Shown here: one piece after another, positions 1 through 6,761 of the stretch
Numbering within the stretch: position 1 is the stretch's first letter
Layout: every line of letters starts with the position of its first letter
Assembly (NCBI RefSeq): GCF_014359955.1
Contig: NZ_JACIYL010000051.1
Location: 1-11,313 of the forward strand
Length of the DNA: 11,313 nt
Origin: Thermogutta sp.
GTDB lineage: Bacteria; Planctomycetota; Planctomycetia; Pirellulales; Thermoguttaceae
Direction: 5' to 3'
Notes under the pieces: model-generated
What the model was told of the DNA's origin: nothing
What the model saw: the letters and a program-made list of their open reading frames with translations, nothing else
Databases searched by the model: none
Translations under genes and position numbers: made by a program

Positions 1-489
1 GAACAGAACGGTTTCTATGTTCGCGATACAAATGATACAATCAACAGATTAGAACAGCTCAACCGATCTAATTTAATTCAGGCAGGATTTGTTACGGCGT
101 TTCTTGTGCTCATCTTTACAGGATTAATGCTTGTCCTTACAGCAGTGCAAACCCTGCGCACCGACGCAAAGATGGCTCAAATCGGTTTGCTCAAAGCCAT
201 TGGGATGTCAGAGAGCTTCCTCAGGTGGATGTTTATTGCGGAGTCACTGATTATCTGGTTCCTGGGAACAATTGTTGCCGTTATTACAAGTTTCCTGTTG
301 GGAAAGTACGTAGTCGCACCGGCCCTTATTCCTGAAGCGTCACGCTATGCGAGCCTGGCCTTTCAGTTCCGTCCTGCGATGGTCTCGACGATCGCCTGTT
401 CCGTGGCTGCGTGCTGGATCGTCATGACAGTGCTGACCACGAGAAAGGCCATCGGCACGTCACCAGCCCGTCTGTTGCAAACGCTATAA
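1..489 (+). CDS. ABC transporter permease, FtsX/MacB type, C-terminal part (5' truncated by window edge)
   Basis: The reading frame is open from base 1, so the gene begins upstream; 162 residues and the stop are visible. Three hydrophobic segments lie at about residues 28-50, 74-101 and 126-146, the usual layout of the FtsX-like permease C-terminus. The stretch IGLLKAIGMSESFL, just before the second segment, matches the family's coupling region, in which the permease is described as adjusting 'IG-lk-AIG'. Such proteins are inner-membrane subunits of MacB/LolCDE-type exporters or lipoprotein-release systems, paired with an ATPase that would lie upstream. The substrate cannot be told. The first 240 bases are only about 44% GC and the whole piece about 50%, clearly below the rest of the window, which may indicate transfer or a different gene history. 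A GTG at 106 is an internal Val codon, not a start. Confidence 0.85.
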   Translation, partial: EQNGFYVRDTNDTINRLEQLNRSNLIQAGFVTAFLVLIFTGLMLVLTAVQTLRTDAKMAQIGLLKAIGMSESFLRWMFIAESLIIWFLGTIVAVITSFLLGKYVVAPALIPEASRYASLAFQFRPAMVSTIACSVAACWIVMTVLTTRKAIGTSPARLLQTL

Positions 490-567
490 ATCTGATCCCC
501 CTTGTCAGTCGGCACATTTTCCCTGCTGGTGCGGCCCGGTAACGATCGCCCACTCGCATGTGGGGTA
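490..567. other. Short convergent intergenic space
   Basis: This 78-base gap lies between the stops of two convergent genes. It has a small hairpin at 549-564 (CCCAC, six-base loop, GTGGG) but no T-run on either strand, so it is at best a weak terminator. Confidence 0.4.
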
Positions 568-1611
568 TTAAACGCTCACAAAGGCCTTTTTCCTGGCTGA
601 GGTGTAGGCTGCGTCCACAAGTTTGGCCATTCTCAGGATCTCGGCGGGGCCGTTGATTTCTGGGGCACGGCCATCCAGAACGCACTGTGCGAAATATTCC
701 CATTCCGCCTGATACGGATTGATCTTTTGGAACGGAAGCGGCTGGAACTTGCGGACCACATCCTTACTCTGTGCCGCGTCGTAGCCGGCCGACCCGAGCC
801 CAAAGATCCCCTCCGCCTTTCCGCCCACACTCTGCCCGACGGTGCCTTCCGTATAAATGGCACCTGCTGAACCGTAGAGCTCCAATCTTGTGCGACTGGC
901 CTCATCCGGGATGCACCAGAAGCAATCGATGGTGGCGTGCGTTCCCGCCTTGAACTCGGCGAGAATCGTGGAGGCGTCCTCCGAGCGGTACGCATGGACC
1001 AGGTTGCCGGTCAGCGCCACCAGCCGCCGAATTGGTCCGGCGAAAAACTCGAGGAGATTGAAAAGATGCGTCGCCATATCGATGAGCGCACCCCCGCCCC
1101 CGGTCCGCGGATCCTGCCGCCAGGCACCGGGAATCGGCGGATACCAGCAGGAAAGCTGCGCCCGAATGTACACGAGTTTCCCCAGTCGGCCTTCGTCGAT
1201 CAATCCTTTGATCATCTGATGCGCCCCGTGGAATTTCATCATATAGCCTTCCTGGAGAAACACCTTCCTTCGGCGACAAATATTCACCGCCTTTTTTGTT
1301 TCCTCAACGTTCCGCGCCAGAGGTTTCTCGCACAGAATATGCTTTCCCGCCTCCGCGGCCGCTTCTATCTGCTCTAGATGACAATACACAGGAGAAGCAA
1401 TATAAACAGCCTCTACTTCCGGGTCTGCCAGGAGCGGCTCTATTTCTGAGTAATATCGACGGATGCGGAAAGTCTCCGCAACTTTTTCCACGTCCGTCGG
1501 ATCCATCACCGCGACGACCCGGACGTTTTTGGCCTTCAGCATTGCGGGAATCGTCCTGCGAAAAGCGATCCCGCCAGCACCGATGACGCCCACCCCGAGC
1601 GTCTCTGGCAT
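568..1611 (-). CDS. Gfo/Idh/MocA family NAD(P)-dependent oxidoreductase
   Basis: This 347-residue protein is of normal length for the family and presumably cytoplasmic. The N-terminal Rossmann fold shows VGVIGAGGIA at about residues 7-16 (GxGxxA-type dinucleotide motif), followed by the family signature CEKPLA at 94-99 with Lys96. The C-terminal substrate domain contains GGGGALIDMATH (171-182), giving Asp178 and His182, the Lys/Asp/His set used by inositol dehydrogenase and its relatives. These enzymes oxidise or reduce a hydroxyl of a sugar, sugar nucleotide or cyclitol. I chose the ATG at 1611 over the ATG at 1635 because GGAGGG stands eight bases upstream of it and the protein then starts directly before the Rossmann strand. 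It follows the aminotransferase gene by 80 bases on the same strand, so a two-gene operon is likely. The substrate is unknown, and the family is too broad to settle it from sequence. Confidence 0.93.
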   Translation of the reverse strand: MPETLGVGVIGAGGIAFRRTIPAMLKAKNVRVVAVMDPTDVEKVAETFRIRRYYSEIEPLLADPEVEAVYIASPVYCHLEQIEAAAEAGKHILCEKPLARNVEETKKAVNICRRRKVFLQEGYMMKFHGAHQMIKGLIDEGRLGKLVYIRAQLSCWYPPIPGAWRQDPRTGGGGALIDMATHLFNLLEFFAGPIRRLVALTGNLVHAYRSEDASTILAEFKAGTHATIDCFWCIPDEASRTRLELYGSAGAIYTEGTVGQSVGGKAEGIFGLGSAGYDAAQSKDVVRKFQPLPFQKINPYQAEWEYFAQCVLDGRAPEINGPAEILRMAKLVDAAYTSARKKAFVSV

Positions 1612-1619
1612 TGCACGCA

Positions 1620-1625
1620 CCCTCC
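1620..1625 (-). promoter_or_regulatory. Ribosome binding site deciding the oxidoreductase start
   Basis: On the minus strand GGAGGG precedes the ATG at 1611 with eight bases between. No comparable site was identified for the in-frame ATG at 1635, so the shorter protein is preferred. Confidence 0.75.
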
Positions 1626-1691
1626 AGACTGCCAAGCGACTATTCCCGACTCAATTCCCTGCGACACTCGATCGTTTCTTTTGTTCCCCCA

Positions 1692-2981
1692 TCAACTGTA
1701 TGCCTTAATCACCTTCACCAGGGCCGCTGCGATCTGTTGCATGTCTTCTTCCGAATAGGTCGGATAAGCGAAACAGGTAAAGGTATGCGTCTCGTGCCAG
1801 CGGGCATTCGGAACTTCTACCTTGGAATAATCGACACTTTCTGGATCAGTATATTCCCTGGAGGTAAAAGGAAACCCCGTCCGGCCAAAACCGCGGTGCT
1901 CTCGGTATGCCCGCTCCGTATGACATTGCGGCCAGAAGACCTTCCATACGGGCGCTCCTTCGGCAATTGCAGCGCGCACAAATTGCTGAATATCGCAGCC
2001 CATATTCTCAATATCAAGCGAAAAGGCGCACACATAGAAACCGTTGCGGCGCTCCTCGGTATCAATCGGGCCGTATTTCACTTGCGGTAAGGGCATGAGG
2101 GCGTCCATCAGAATATGGGCGTTGCGGCGGCGGCGGGGCAAATTCCATGTGTCGATGCGATCGAGCTCGGCCAGCCCGATGGCAGACTGCATTTCCGTCA
2201 TTCGATAGTTCCACCCCAGTCGGGTGTGGATATACGGGAGCTTTTGCTCCAGTTCCAGGAGATTGAGACGTTCCTTGACGTCGTAACCGTGATCGCGGAA
2301 ACTGCGGGCTTCCCAGGCGAGGTCCTCATCGTCGGTGGTTACCATGCCGCCCTCTCCTCCCGTGGTAAAGGTCTTGTTCTGACAGAAGCTGCAGGCCGCC
2401 ATATGGCCGAGCGTTCCCGTCTTTCTGCCTTTGTATTCACCGCCGTAGGCTTCCGCATTATCTTCAATGACATAGAGGTTATATTTCTTTGCGAAGGCAT
2501 TAATTTTGTCCATATCGCAGACATTGCCATAAAGGTGGACAGGAATAATCGCCCTTGTCCGTTTGTTGACGAGTTTTTCCGCCGATTCCACACTGATGCA
2601 GTGGTCCTCGATGTTGACGTCGGCGAATCGAGGAATGGCCCCTGCTTGGAGAACAGCGAAGCTTGTGGCGATAAACGTGTAGCTGGGCACGATGACTTCA
2701 TCGCCGGGACCGATTCCGAGGGCCGAGAGCGCCACGTGCAGGGCCGCTGTGCCTGAGGAAACAGCCACGGCAAACCGGCTCCCCTGCCACTGGGCAAAAC
2801 GGCGTTCAAACTCCATGCCCAGCGGACCAGTCCAGTAGTTCACACGGCCTGAACGGAGGACCTTCTCCACGGCCTGGATGGCTTCCTCGGTGAACTGAGG
2901 CCAGCCGGGCAACTTGTTGGTCACCGCCCGGGGTCCCCCATCGATCGCGAGTTTCTGCGAGACAATCGCCTCATAAGACAT
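1692..2981 (-). CDS. DegT/DnrJ/EryC1/StrS family PLP-dependent aminotransferase
   Basis: This 429-residue fold-type I aminotransferase acts on keto-sugars, sugar nucleotides or keto-cyclitols. Visible family marks are SSGTAALHVAL at 75-85 (phosphate-binding turn), VIEDNAEAYGG at 171-181 with Asp174 for the PLP ring nitrogen, and SFCQNKTFTTGGEGG at 198-212 with Lys203 as the probable Schiff-base lysine. The opening LAIDGGPRAV (11-20) and the slightly long length are typical of the subgroup containing scyllo-inosose aminotransferase and AHBA-synthase-like enzymes, rather than the shorter ArnB/WecE types. That subgroup assignment is my inference. The start is an ATG preceded by AAGGAGGT five bases upstream (2987-2994). 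The gene is first in a probable operon with the Gfo/Idh/MocA oxidoreductase, which fits a route where the dehydrogenase makes a ketone and this enzyme aminates it. No promoter with good -35 and -10 boxes was recognised upstream. Confidence 0.93.
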   Translation of the reverse strand: MSYEAIVSQKLAIDGGPRAVTNKLPGWPQFTEEAIQAVEKVLRSGRVNYWTGPLGMEFERRFAQWQGSRFAVAVSSGTAALHVALSALGIGPGDEVIVPSYTFIATSFAVLQAGAIPRFADVNIEDHCISVESAEKLVNKRTRAIIPVHLYGNVCDMDKINAFAKKYNLYVIEDNAEAYGGEYKGRKTGTLGHMAACSFCQNKTFTTGGEGGMVTTDDEDLAWEARSFRDHGYDVKERLNLLELEQKLPYIHTRLGWNYRMTEMQSAIGLAELDRIDTWNLPRRRRNAHILMDALMPLPQVKYGPIDTEERRNGFYVCAFSLDIENMGCDIQQFVRAAIAEGAPVWKVFWPQCHTERAYREHRGFGRTGFPFTSREYTDPESVDYSKVEVPNARWHETHTFTCFAYPTYSEEDMQQIAAALVKVIKAYS

Positions 2982-3118
2982 AACCCACCTCCTTCTCCTG
3001 CGTCCAAAGTTTCGTTTTTCGATGAAAATTCGCCTTTAAGTTGGCTGCCAAAGTTTTAGCGGATTTTATTTCCTCAAACAAGTCAGGGGAGGTTGCCCCG
3101 AGCTTGGAAGCTCACACC

Positions 3119-3270
3119 GGGCACGACAAGCGTGCCCCTCCGAATCCTTTTTCGGAGGGACCTGCTCGTCAGGTCCGTCTGCCCAACATTGGATAACGCA
3201 TTTCCCGCTTTCCGCGGGCACGACAAGCGTGCCCCTCCAGCGATCGCGCGGGGAGCTGCTTGTCAGCGCT
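3119..3270. repeat. Palindrome cluster A (REP/BIME-like, 4 units)
   Basis: The units are 19-base hairpins with a five-base loop. GGGCACG-ACAAG-CGTGCCC lies at 3119-3137; GGACCTG-CTCGT-CAGGTCC at 3158-3176 in opposite loop orientation; GGGCACG-ACAAG-CGTGCCC again at 3216-3234; and a decayed copy around 3252-3270 keeps CTTGT but has mismatched arms. The first two units are joined by a 20-base spacer that begins CTCCG and ends CGGAG, itself an inverted repeat. The second and third are joined by 39 bases. The same building blocks occur at 8566-8759 and 11042-11272. Confidence 0.85.
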
Positions 3271-3443
3271 GCCTTTGACGTGCCGGTGGAACGCTGCCGT
3301 CCGGTGACGTACACTGATGGGGTTGCCTGCCCTGGCCCGACTGTCACTCCCGAGCGCTGGCCTGTCCGCTTTCTGCCGCACACCGTGCCATCCGCAATTA
3401 AAATAGAAGCGGTTTGCCTGCGCCCCCGTCGTGAAGTGTTTCG

Positions 3444-3456
3444 GCGGAACTTCCGC
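3444..3456. promoter_or_regulatory. Perfect 13-base inverted repeat upstream of the ThuA gene
   Basis: GCGGAA-C-TTCCGC lies about 90 bases before the ThuA start codon. Its size and position would suit a dimeric regulator, but nothing else supports that role, and it may be chance in GC-rich DNA. Confidence 0.25.
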
Positions 3457-3545
3457 GGGCTCGTGGTTTGTCCTGAGCCACCGAGTTTAAAAGAAAAAGA
3501 AACTTTTGGAAGCAGTCCATTTTTCCTGCGAAAGGAGGAATCGCC

Positions 3546-4514
3546 ATGCGTCAACGACTGACAAAGACGCCATTTGGCTGCGTGGCCACCGTCTTGGCGG
3601 GAATTGTCTTCGTCTGGGGAACATCCGCCTGTCTTGGGGAGACCTCCGCGGTCGGCAAGCGGGTGGTGTTCATTGCCGGCCGACCCAGCCATGGCTTCGG
3701 CAGCCACGAGCACAATGCGGGCTGCCTGCTTTTGGCCAAAAAGCTCAAGGAGGCCCTGCCTGCCATTGAGACGGTCGTGTACACGAACGGCTGGCCGGAA
3801 AAGAAGGATGCTCTGTCCGGTGCCAGCACGATTGTGATCTTTGCTGACGGTGGGGGACGGAACATCATCGCGCAGCATCTGGCGGAGCTTGACGCGGCCA
3901 TCAAAGAGGGGGCGGGTCTGGTGGTCTTGCACTATGCCCTGGAGGTGGCCTCGCCTGAAAGTCGAGAAAAGATGAAGTCCTGGGTCGGGGGTTATTACGA
4001 AACGTTCTGGTCGGTCAATCCGACCTGGGTGGCGGAATTTAAGGAGCTTCCGGATCATCCCATCACTCGCGGGGTTAAGCCTTTTAGCATCAACGACGAA
4101 TGGTATTACCACATGCGTTTTGTGGACGATATGAAAGGCGTGACGCCGATTCTCACGGCGATTCCACCGGACCGCACCCGAATGGGACCCGACGGTCCGC
4201 ATAGCGGGAATCCGGCCGTTCGGGCGAGAAAGGGCATGCCCGAACACGTTGCCTGGGCCTATGAACGGCCAGACGGTGGACGGGGATTTGGATTTACCGG
4301 CGGGCACTTTCACTGGAACTGGGCTCACGATCAGTACCGGACCGTGGTCCTCAACGCGATTGCCTGGACGGCACATATTGAGATCCCGCCCGAGGGATTG
4401 AAAACCAAAACGCCGACGATCGACGAACTTTTGGAAAATCTCGACGAACCGATGCCCAATAATTTCGATCGTCAGGCTCTGCAGAAGCAAATCGAGCAGT
4501 GGAACCAGCCGTGA
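3546..4514 (+). CDS. Secreted ThuA-domain protein (trehalose-utilisation-like)
   Basis: This 322-residue protein has an N-terminal basic stretch and hydrophobic segment (about residues 5-33) that reads as a Sec signal peptide or anchor. Its TSAC is only a poor lipobox. The ThuA domain (class I glutamine-amidotransferase-like fold) covers about 38-277: VVFIAGRPSHGFGSHEHN at 40-57, EGAGLVVLHYAL at 121-132, the HPITRGV loop at 171-177 and the closing GFTGGHFHWNW at 249-259, all typical of the planctomycete ThuA group. Known ThuA proteins work with a Gfo/Idh/MocA partner (ThuB) on keto-sugars; the reaction of this exported branch is not established here. A strong AAAGGAGG lies seven bases before the ATG. 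The FG-GAP-repeat gene starts about 57 bases later on the same strand, so co-transcription is likely. A long open frame on the opposite strand (3066-4520) is a shadow. Confidence 0.88.
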   Translation: MRQRLTKTPFGCVATVLAGIVFVWGTSACLGETSAVGKRVVFIAGRPSHGFGSHEHNAGCLLLAKKLKEALPAIETVVYTNGWPEKKDALSGASTIVIFADGGGRNIIAQHLAELDAAIKEGAGLVVLHYALEVASPESREKMKSWVGGYYETFWSVNPTWVAEFKELPDHPITRGVKPFSINDEWYYHMRFVDDMKGVTPILTAIPPDRTRMGPDGPHSGNPAVRARKGMPEHVAWAYERPDGGRGFGFTGGHFHWNWAHDQYRTVVLNAIAWTAHIEIPPEGLKTKTPTIDELLENLDEPMPNNFDRQALQKQIEQWNQP

Positions 4515-4571
4515 GGGCACCTCAGCCCAGGGCGGTTGGCTGCGTGATTGTAGCCGAAGTCCCTCGTCATT

Positions 4572-6509
4572 TTGTGTGTGAATGTCCGCGTGAGAAAGTC
4601 GATTCTGGGTTTTCTATCGCTGATCATTTTCATCCTCGGGGTGGCTCATCTCCGGGGAGACGCCGCGGAGGACGGCCCATCGCGGGTCTCGGCTGCGGCG
4701 GAGCCGCCATTCCGCCTGGCCCTGCTGGGAGATCCTGACTGGAGTGCGGGAACCGTCCGCTACGCGCTTCAGGCGATGGGGGCTGTCAATGGCGTGGCAC
4801 TGGAAGTGCGTGAAATCCCTGCCAAAGGTCGGCCCCTTGAAGAGCTTCTCGCCGGGCTCGCCTCGTCCGATCAGGGAGGTGAGCAGTCGGGCTATCGGTT
4901 TGAAGCGGTGGTGGTTTACGATCCGGCGGCGCGACTTCTTGTCCAGCGGAAGGCCGGCGTGCTGGCCGACAATCTTCACGTCCTCAGCAGTCTGGCTCCG
5001 CATGTGTTGTGGGTGCTCTCGCCCATGCCCCGCATCAACGCGGCCCTGGAGGCCGAGCGCGTCAGCGTCCTCACGCGGGCGGGGGATTTCCCGGCGCTCC
5101 GTCCGCTCTCCGGGTTTGCAGCGTTGAGTATGCTTCAAAAACGCGGGGGTTCTGCACCGTGGATGAACGATTTGACCTCCGATCGCGCCACGAGTCTCGG
5201 CGACTACGTGACGGCCATCCTCATTGCCGCGTCCCTTTGGGAGATCAAGCAACTGCCCGCGGAAATTCGCCTCGGTTCGGGAGCCTCCCTCACGATTCCC
5301 GCAGAAGCCCTGCCCATCCTGAGCGAACTGGCCCACGCCGTGCACACGGGCACGGTGGCACTGCCCGAGATCGCCTGGGACTATGCCCCGGAGCTTGCCG
5401 AACCGGTTCAATTGCGGACGGCGCAGGGGCCTGTTTTTTACGATGGGACGGGTATAGTGCCAGGACTTTTCGACTGGCAGGGTGATGGCCGACCCGAGTT
5501 GATTCTCAGTGCCCGAGGAACCGGCGAATGCCAGGTCTGGAGCTTCGACGGCGGTAAACTGGGGCCCAGCCCCCTGATAAGCTGGAAAATGGGGGCACCC
5601 AACTGCCCGTGGAATACGCTCTCCGGCAGCGAAGTGACGGTCTTCCAGGTTCTGGATTTCGATCAGGATCGTCGTCCCGATTTTCTGGTGGGAACGAGCA
5701 CGGGAGAACTCGCCCTCATTCGAGGCCGGCCAGATGGCACTTTTGGAGCAGCGGAGAAGTTGGTCAACGAAAAGGGGGAAGCGCTTCGCATCCCCTACCT
5801 GTTCTCGGCCCAGTTGGGCCACCTGTCCAAAGAGCTCACCTGGACACTCGTGGCAGGAGATCAAGCGGGAAACGTCTTCCTTGTCTTCCAGCAGGGGTCG
5901 ATCGAAAAACCCGTTTGGACGGCCCCAGCGGCGCTGCAGATTGGCCGGTGGGAACTCCAGCTTGAAGGGGCGGCGGCCCCGGCGTTTGCTGATTGGGACC
6001 GCGACGGCCGCATGGACCTCGTCGTGGGTTCGCGATCCGGCAGCGTTGTCTGGGTGCGGAACGTGGGCACAGAAGAAAAGCCGGTATGGGACTTTCCGCT
6101 CACTCTGGTCACCGCCATTGCGGAAGAGAGCGTTTTGCCGATCCCTCATCGCGGCAACGGACGAGGAGAATTATGGCGGCCGTGCCCCGGCTGGAGTCCC
6201 TGCCCCATCGCGGCCGATATCAACGGAGACCATCTCCCCGACCTGATTCTGGGCGATATCAACCGCCGGGTGGTACAATTCCGGGACCTGACGCCGGAGG
6301 AACGGGCCGAAGTGGAAAAGCTGCTCCAACAGCGGGATGAGTTGCTGCAAAAGATGCAACAGGAGGGACCAGGCCAGGAGTCGGCGCTGCGGGCGGCGCT
6401 TTGGGAAGTGACCCTGGCCCTGTTGGAGAAATCTCGCGATCGGCGATATGAACGATGCGGCTGGGCATGGTATTTCCAGCGGAAGGCGCTGGCAGCTCCG
6501 CGACCGTAG
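4572..6509 (+). CDS. Exported FG-GAP/VCBS-repeat protein with unidentified N-terminal domain
   Basis: About 645 residues. A signal segment (KSILGFLSLIIFILGVAHL, about 9-27) directs export. Residues about 46-275 form an alpha/beta region I cannot assign with confidence; its order (LALLGDPDW at the start, VVVYDP in the middle, NDLTSD near the end) vaguely recalls SGNH hydrolases with the catalytic Ser and His lost. Four FG-GAP/VCBS-type calcium-loop motifs follow: FDWQGDGRPEL near 300, LDFDQDRRPDF near 361, ADWDRDGRMDL near 473 and ADINGDHLPDL near 548, as in beta-propeller lectin-like or integrin-like proteins. A charged helical tail (about 574-625) is probably coiled coil. The start is uncertain: TTG at 4572 is the farthest supported, but GTG at 4590 gives the cleaner signal peptide MRKSILGFL; neither has a good ribosome binding site. 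A likely role is extracellular carbohydrate or surface binding together with the ThuA protein. Confidence 0.8.
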   Translation: MCVNVRVRKSILGFLSLIIFILGVAHLRGDAAEDGPSRVSAAAEPPFRLALLGDPDWSAGTVRYALQAMGAVNGVALEVREIPAKGRPLEELLAGLASSDQGGEQSGYRFEAVVVYDPAARLLVQRKAGVLADNLHVLSSLAPHVLWVLSPMPRINAALEAERVSVLTRAGDFPALRPLSGFAALSMLQKRGGSAPWMNDLTSDRATSLGDYVTAILIAASLWEIKQLPAEIRLGSGASLTIPAEALPILSELAHAVHTGTVALPEIAWDYAPELAEPVQLRTAQGPVFYDGTGIVPGLFDWQGDGRPELILSARGTGECQVWSFDGGKLGPSPLISWKMGAPNCPWNTLSGSEVTVFQVLDFDQDRRPDFLVGTSTGELALIRGRPDGTFGAAEKLVNEKGEALRIPYLFSAQLGHLSKELTWTLVAGDQAGNVFLVFQQGSIEKPVWTAPAALQIGRWELQLEGAAAPAFADWDRDGRMDLVVGSRSGSVVWVRNVGTEEKPVWDFPLTLVTAIAEESVLPIPHRGNGRGELWRPCPGWSPCPIAADINGDHLPDLILGDINRRVVQFRDLTPEERAEVEKLLQQRDELLQKMQQEGPGQESALRAALWEVTLALLEKSRDRRYERCGWAWYFQRKALAAPRP

Positions 6510-6562
6510 AAACCCAGCGCAGTAAGTGGGGATTGTTCTTCCGTTGAATTGCGCGAAATGAC

Positions 6563-6590
6563 TTGACAGATCAATTTCGACAGATAAAAA
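6563..6590 (+). promoter_or_regulatory. Weak candidate promoter for the Tat-signal gene
   Basis: TTGACA at 6563-6568 is a perfect -35 box. The best -10 at 16 bases' distance is TAAAAA (6585-6590), a poor match; GATAAA at 6583 is only 14 bases away. It lies about 170 bases before the start codon, downstream of the FG-GAP gene. Confidence 0.35.
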
Positions 6591-6636
6591 TGCAGTTGGC
6601 TCGCTATGGTGGCAGGCGTGAAGGGAGCGGCCGCGC

Positions 6637-6648
6637 GGTGATATCACC
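6637..6648. promoter_or_regulatory. 12-base perfect palindrome, possible operator
   Basis: GGTGATATCACC lies between the candidate promoter at 6563-6590 and the Tat-signal gene. A repressor at this place could block transcription, but no regulator gene is nearby. Confidence 0.3.
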
Positions 6649-6713
6649 ACAGATTCCCGCCTGGCGCGTGATCATTATCTCTGCCGCGTGAGTACAACGA
6701 TTTTTCAATAACG

Positions 6714-6736
6714 CGTTCACGAGGTGTGAGTGAACG
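6714..6736. promoter_or_regulatory. Inverted repeat in the leader of the Tat-signal gene
   Basis: CGTTCAC (6714-6720) and GTGAACG (6730-6736) are exact complements separated by nine bases, ending 25 bases before the ATG at 6762. It could be an operator half-site pair or an mRNA hairpin in the leader. Confidence 0.35.
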
Positions 6737-6748
6737 TGATCTCAAAAG

Positions 6749-6754
6749 AAGGAG
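6749..6754 (+). promoter_or_regulatory. Ribosome binding site deciding the Tat-signal gene start
   Basis: AAGGAG sits seven bases before the ATG at 6762. The upstream in-frame GTG at 6726 lies inside the inverted repeat and would place extra residues in front of the Tat motif, so it is not used. Confidence 0.75.
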
Positions 6755-6761
6755 ATCAACC

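Larger units (their letters stand above)
2982..3545. other. Divergent intergenic region (564 bases) with palindromes
   Basis: This region separates the minus-strand aminotransferase from the plus-strand ThuA gene. Next to the aminotransferase, CCAAAGTTT occurs twice, at 3004-3012 and 3048-3056, 44 bases apart. GAGCTT-GG-AAGCTC at 3100-3113 is a small palindrome bordering the repeat cluster at 3119-3270. GCGGAA-C-TTCCGC at 3444-3456 is a perfect inverted repeat about 90 bases before the ThuA start. A+T-rich runs follow at about 3485-3530. Open frames here (for example 3229-3561 on +) start inside the repeats and give compositionally odd peptides; I see no convincing gene. Confidence 0.6.

Noticed and set aside
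1612..1635. Upstream ATG start for the oxidoreductase
   Set aside because: GGAGGG eight bases before the ATG at 1611 lies inside this extension and marks the internal start.
2115..2756. 213-codon open frame on the plus strand
   Set aside because: Antisense to the aminotransferase, which has all PLP-site motifs.
3066..4520. 484-codon open frame on the minus strand
   Set aside because: It is antisense to the ThuA gene, which has a signal peptide, family motifs and a strong ribosome binding site; its end is made of repeat translation.
4614..6149. 511-codon open frame on the minus strand
   Set aside because: Shadow of the FG-GAP-repeat gene; composition is typical of an antisense frame in GC-rich DNA, with no family motif.
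6726..6761. Upstream GTG start for the Tat-signal protein
   Set aside because: The ATG at 6762 has AAGGAG at the right distance and puts the twin-arginine motif close to the N-terminus.
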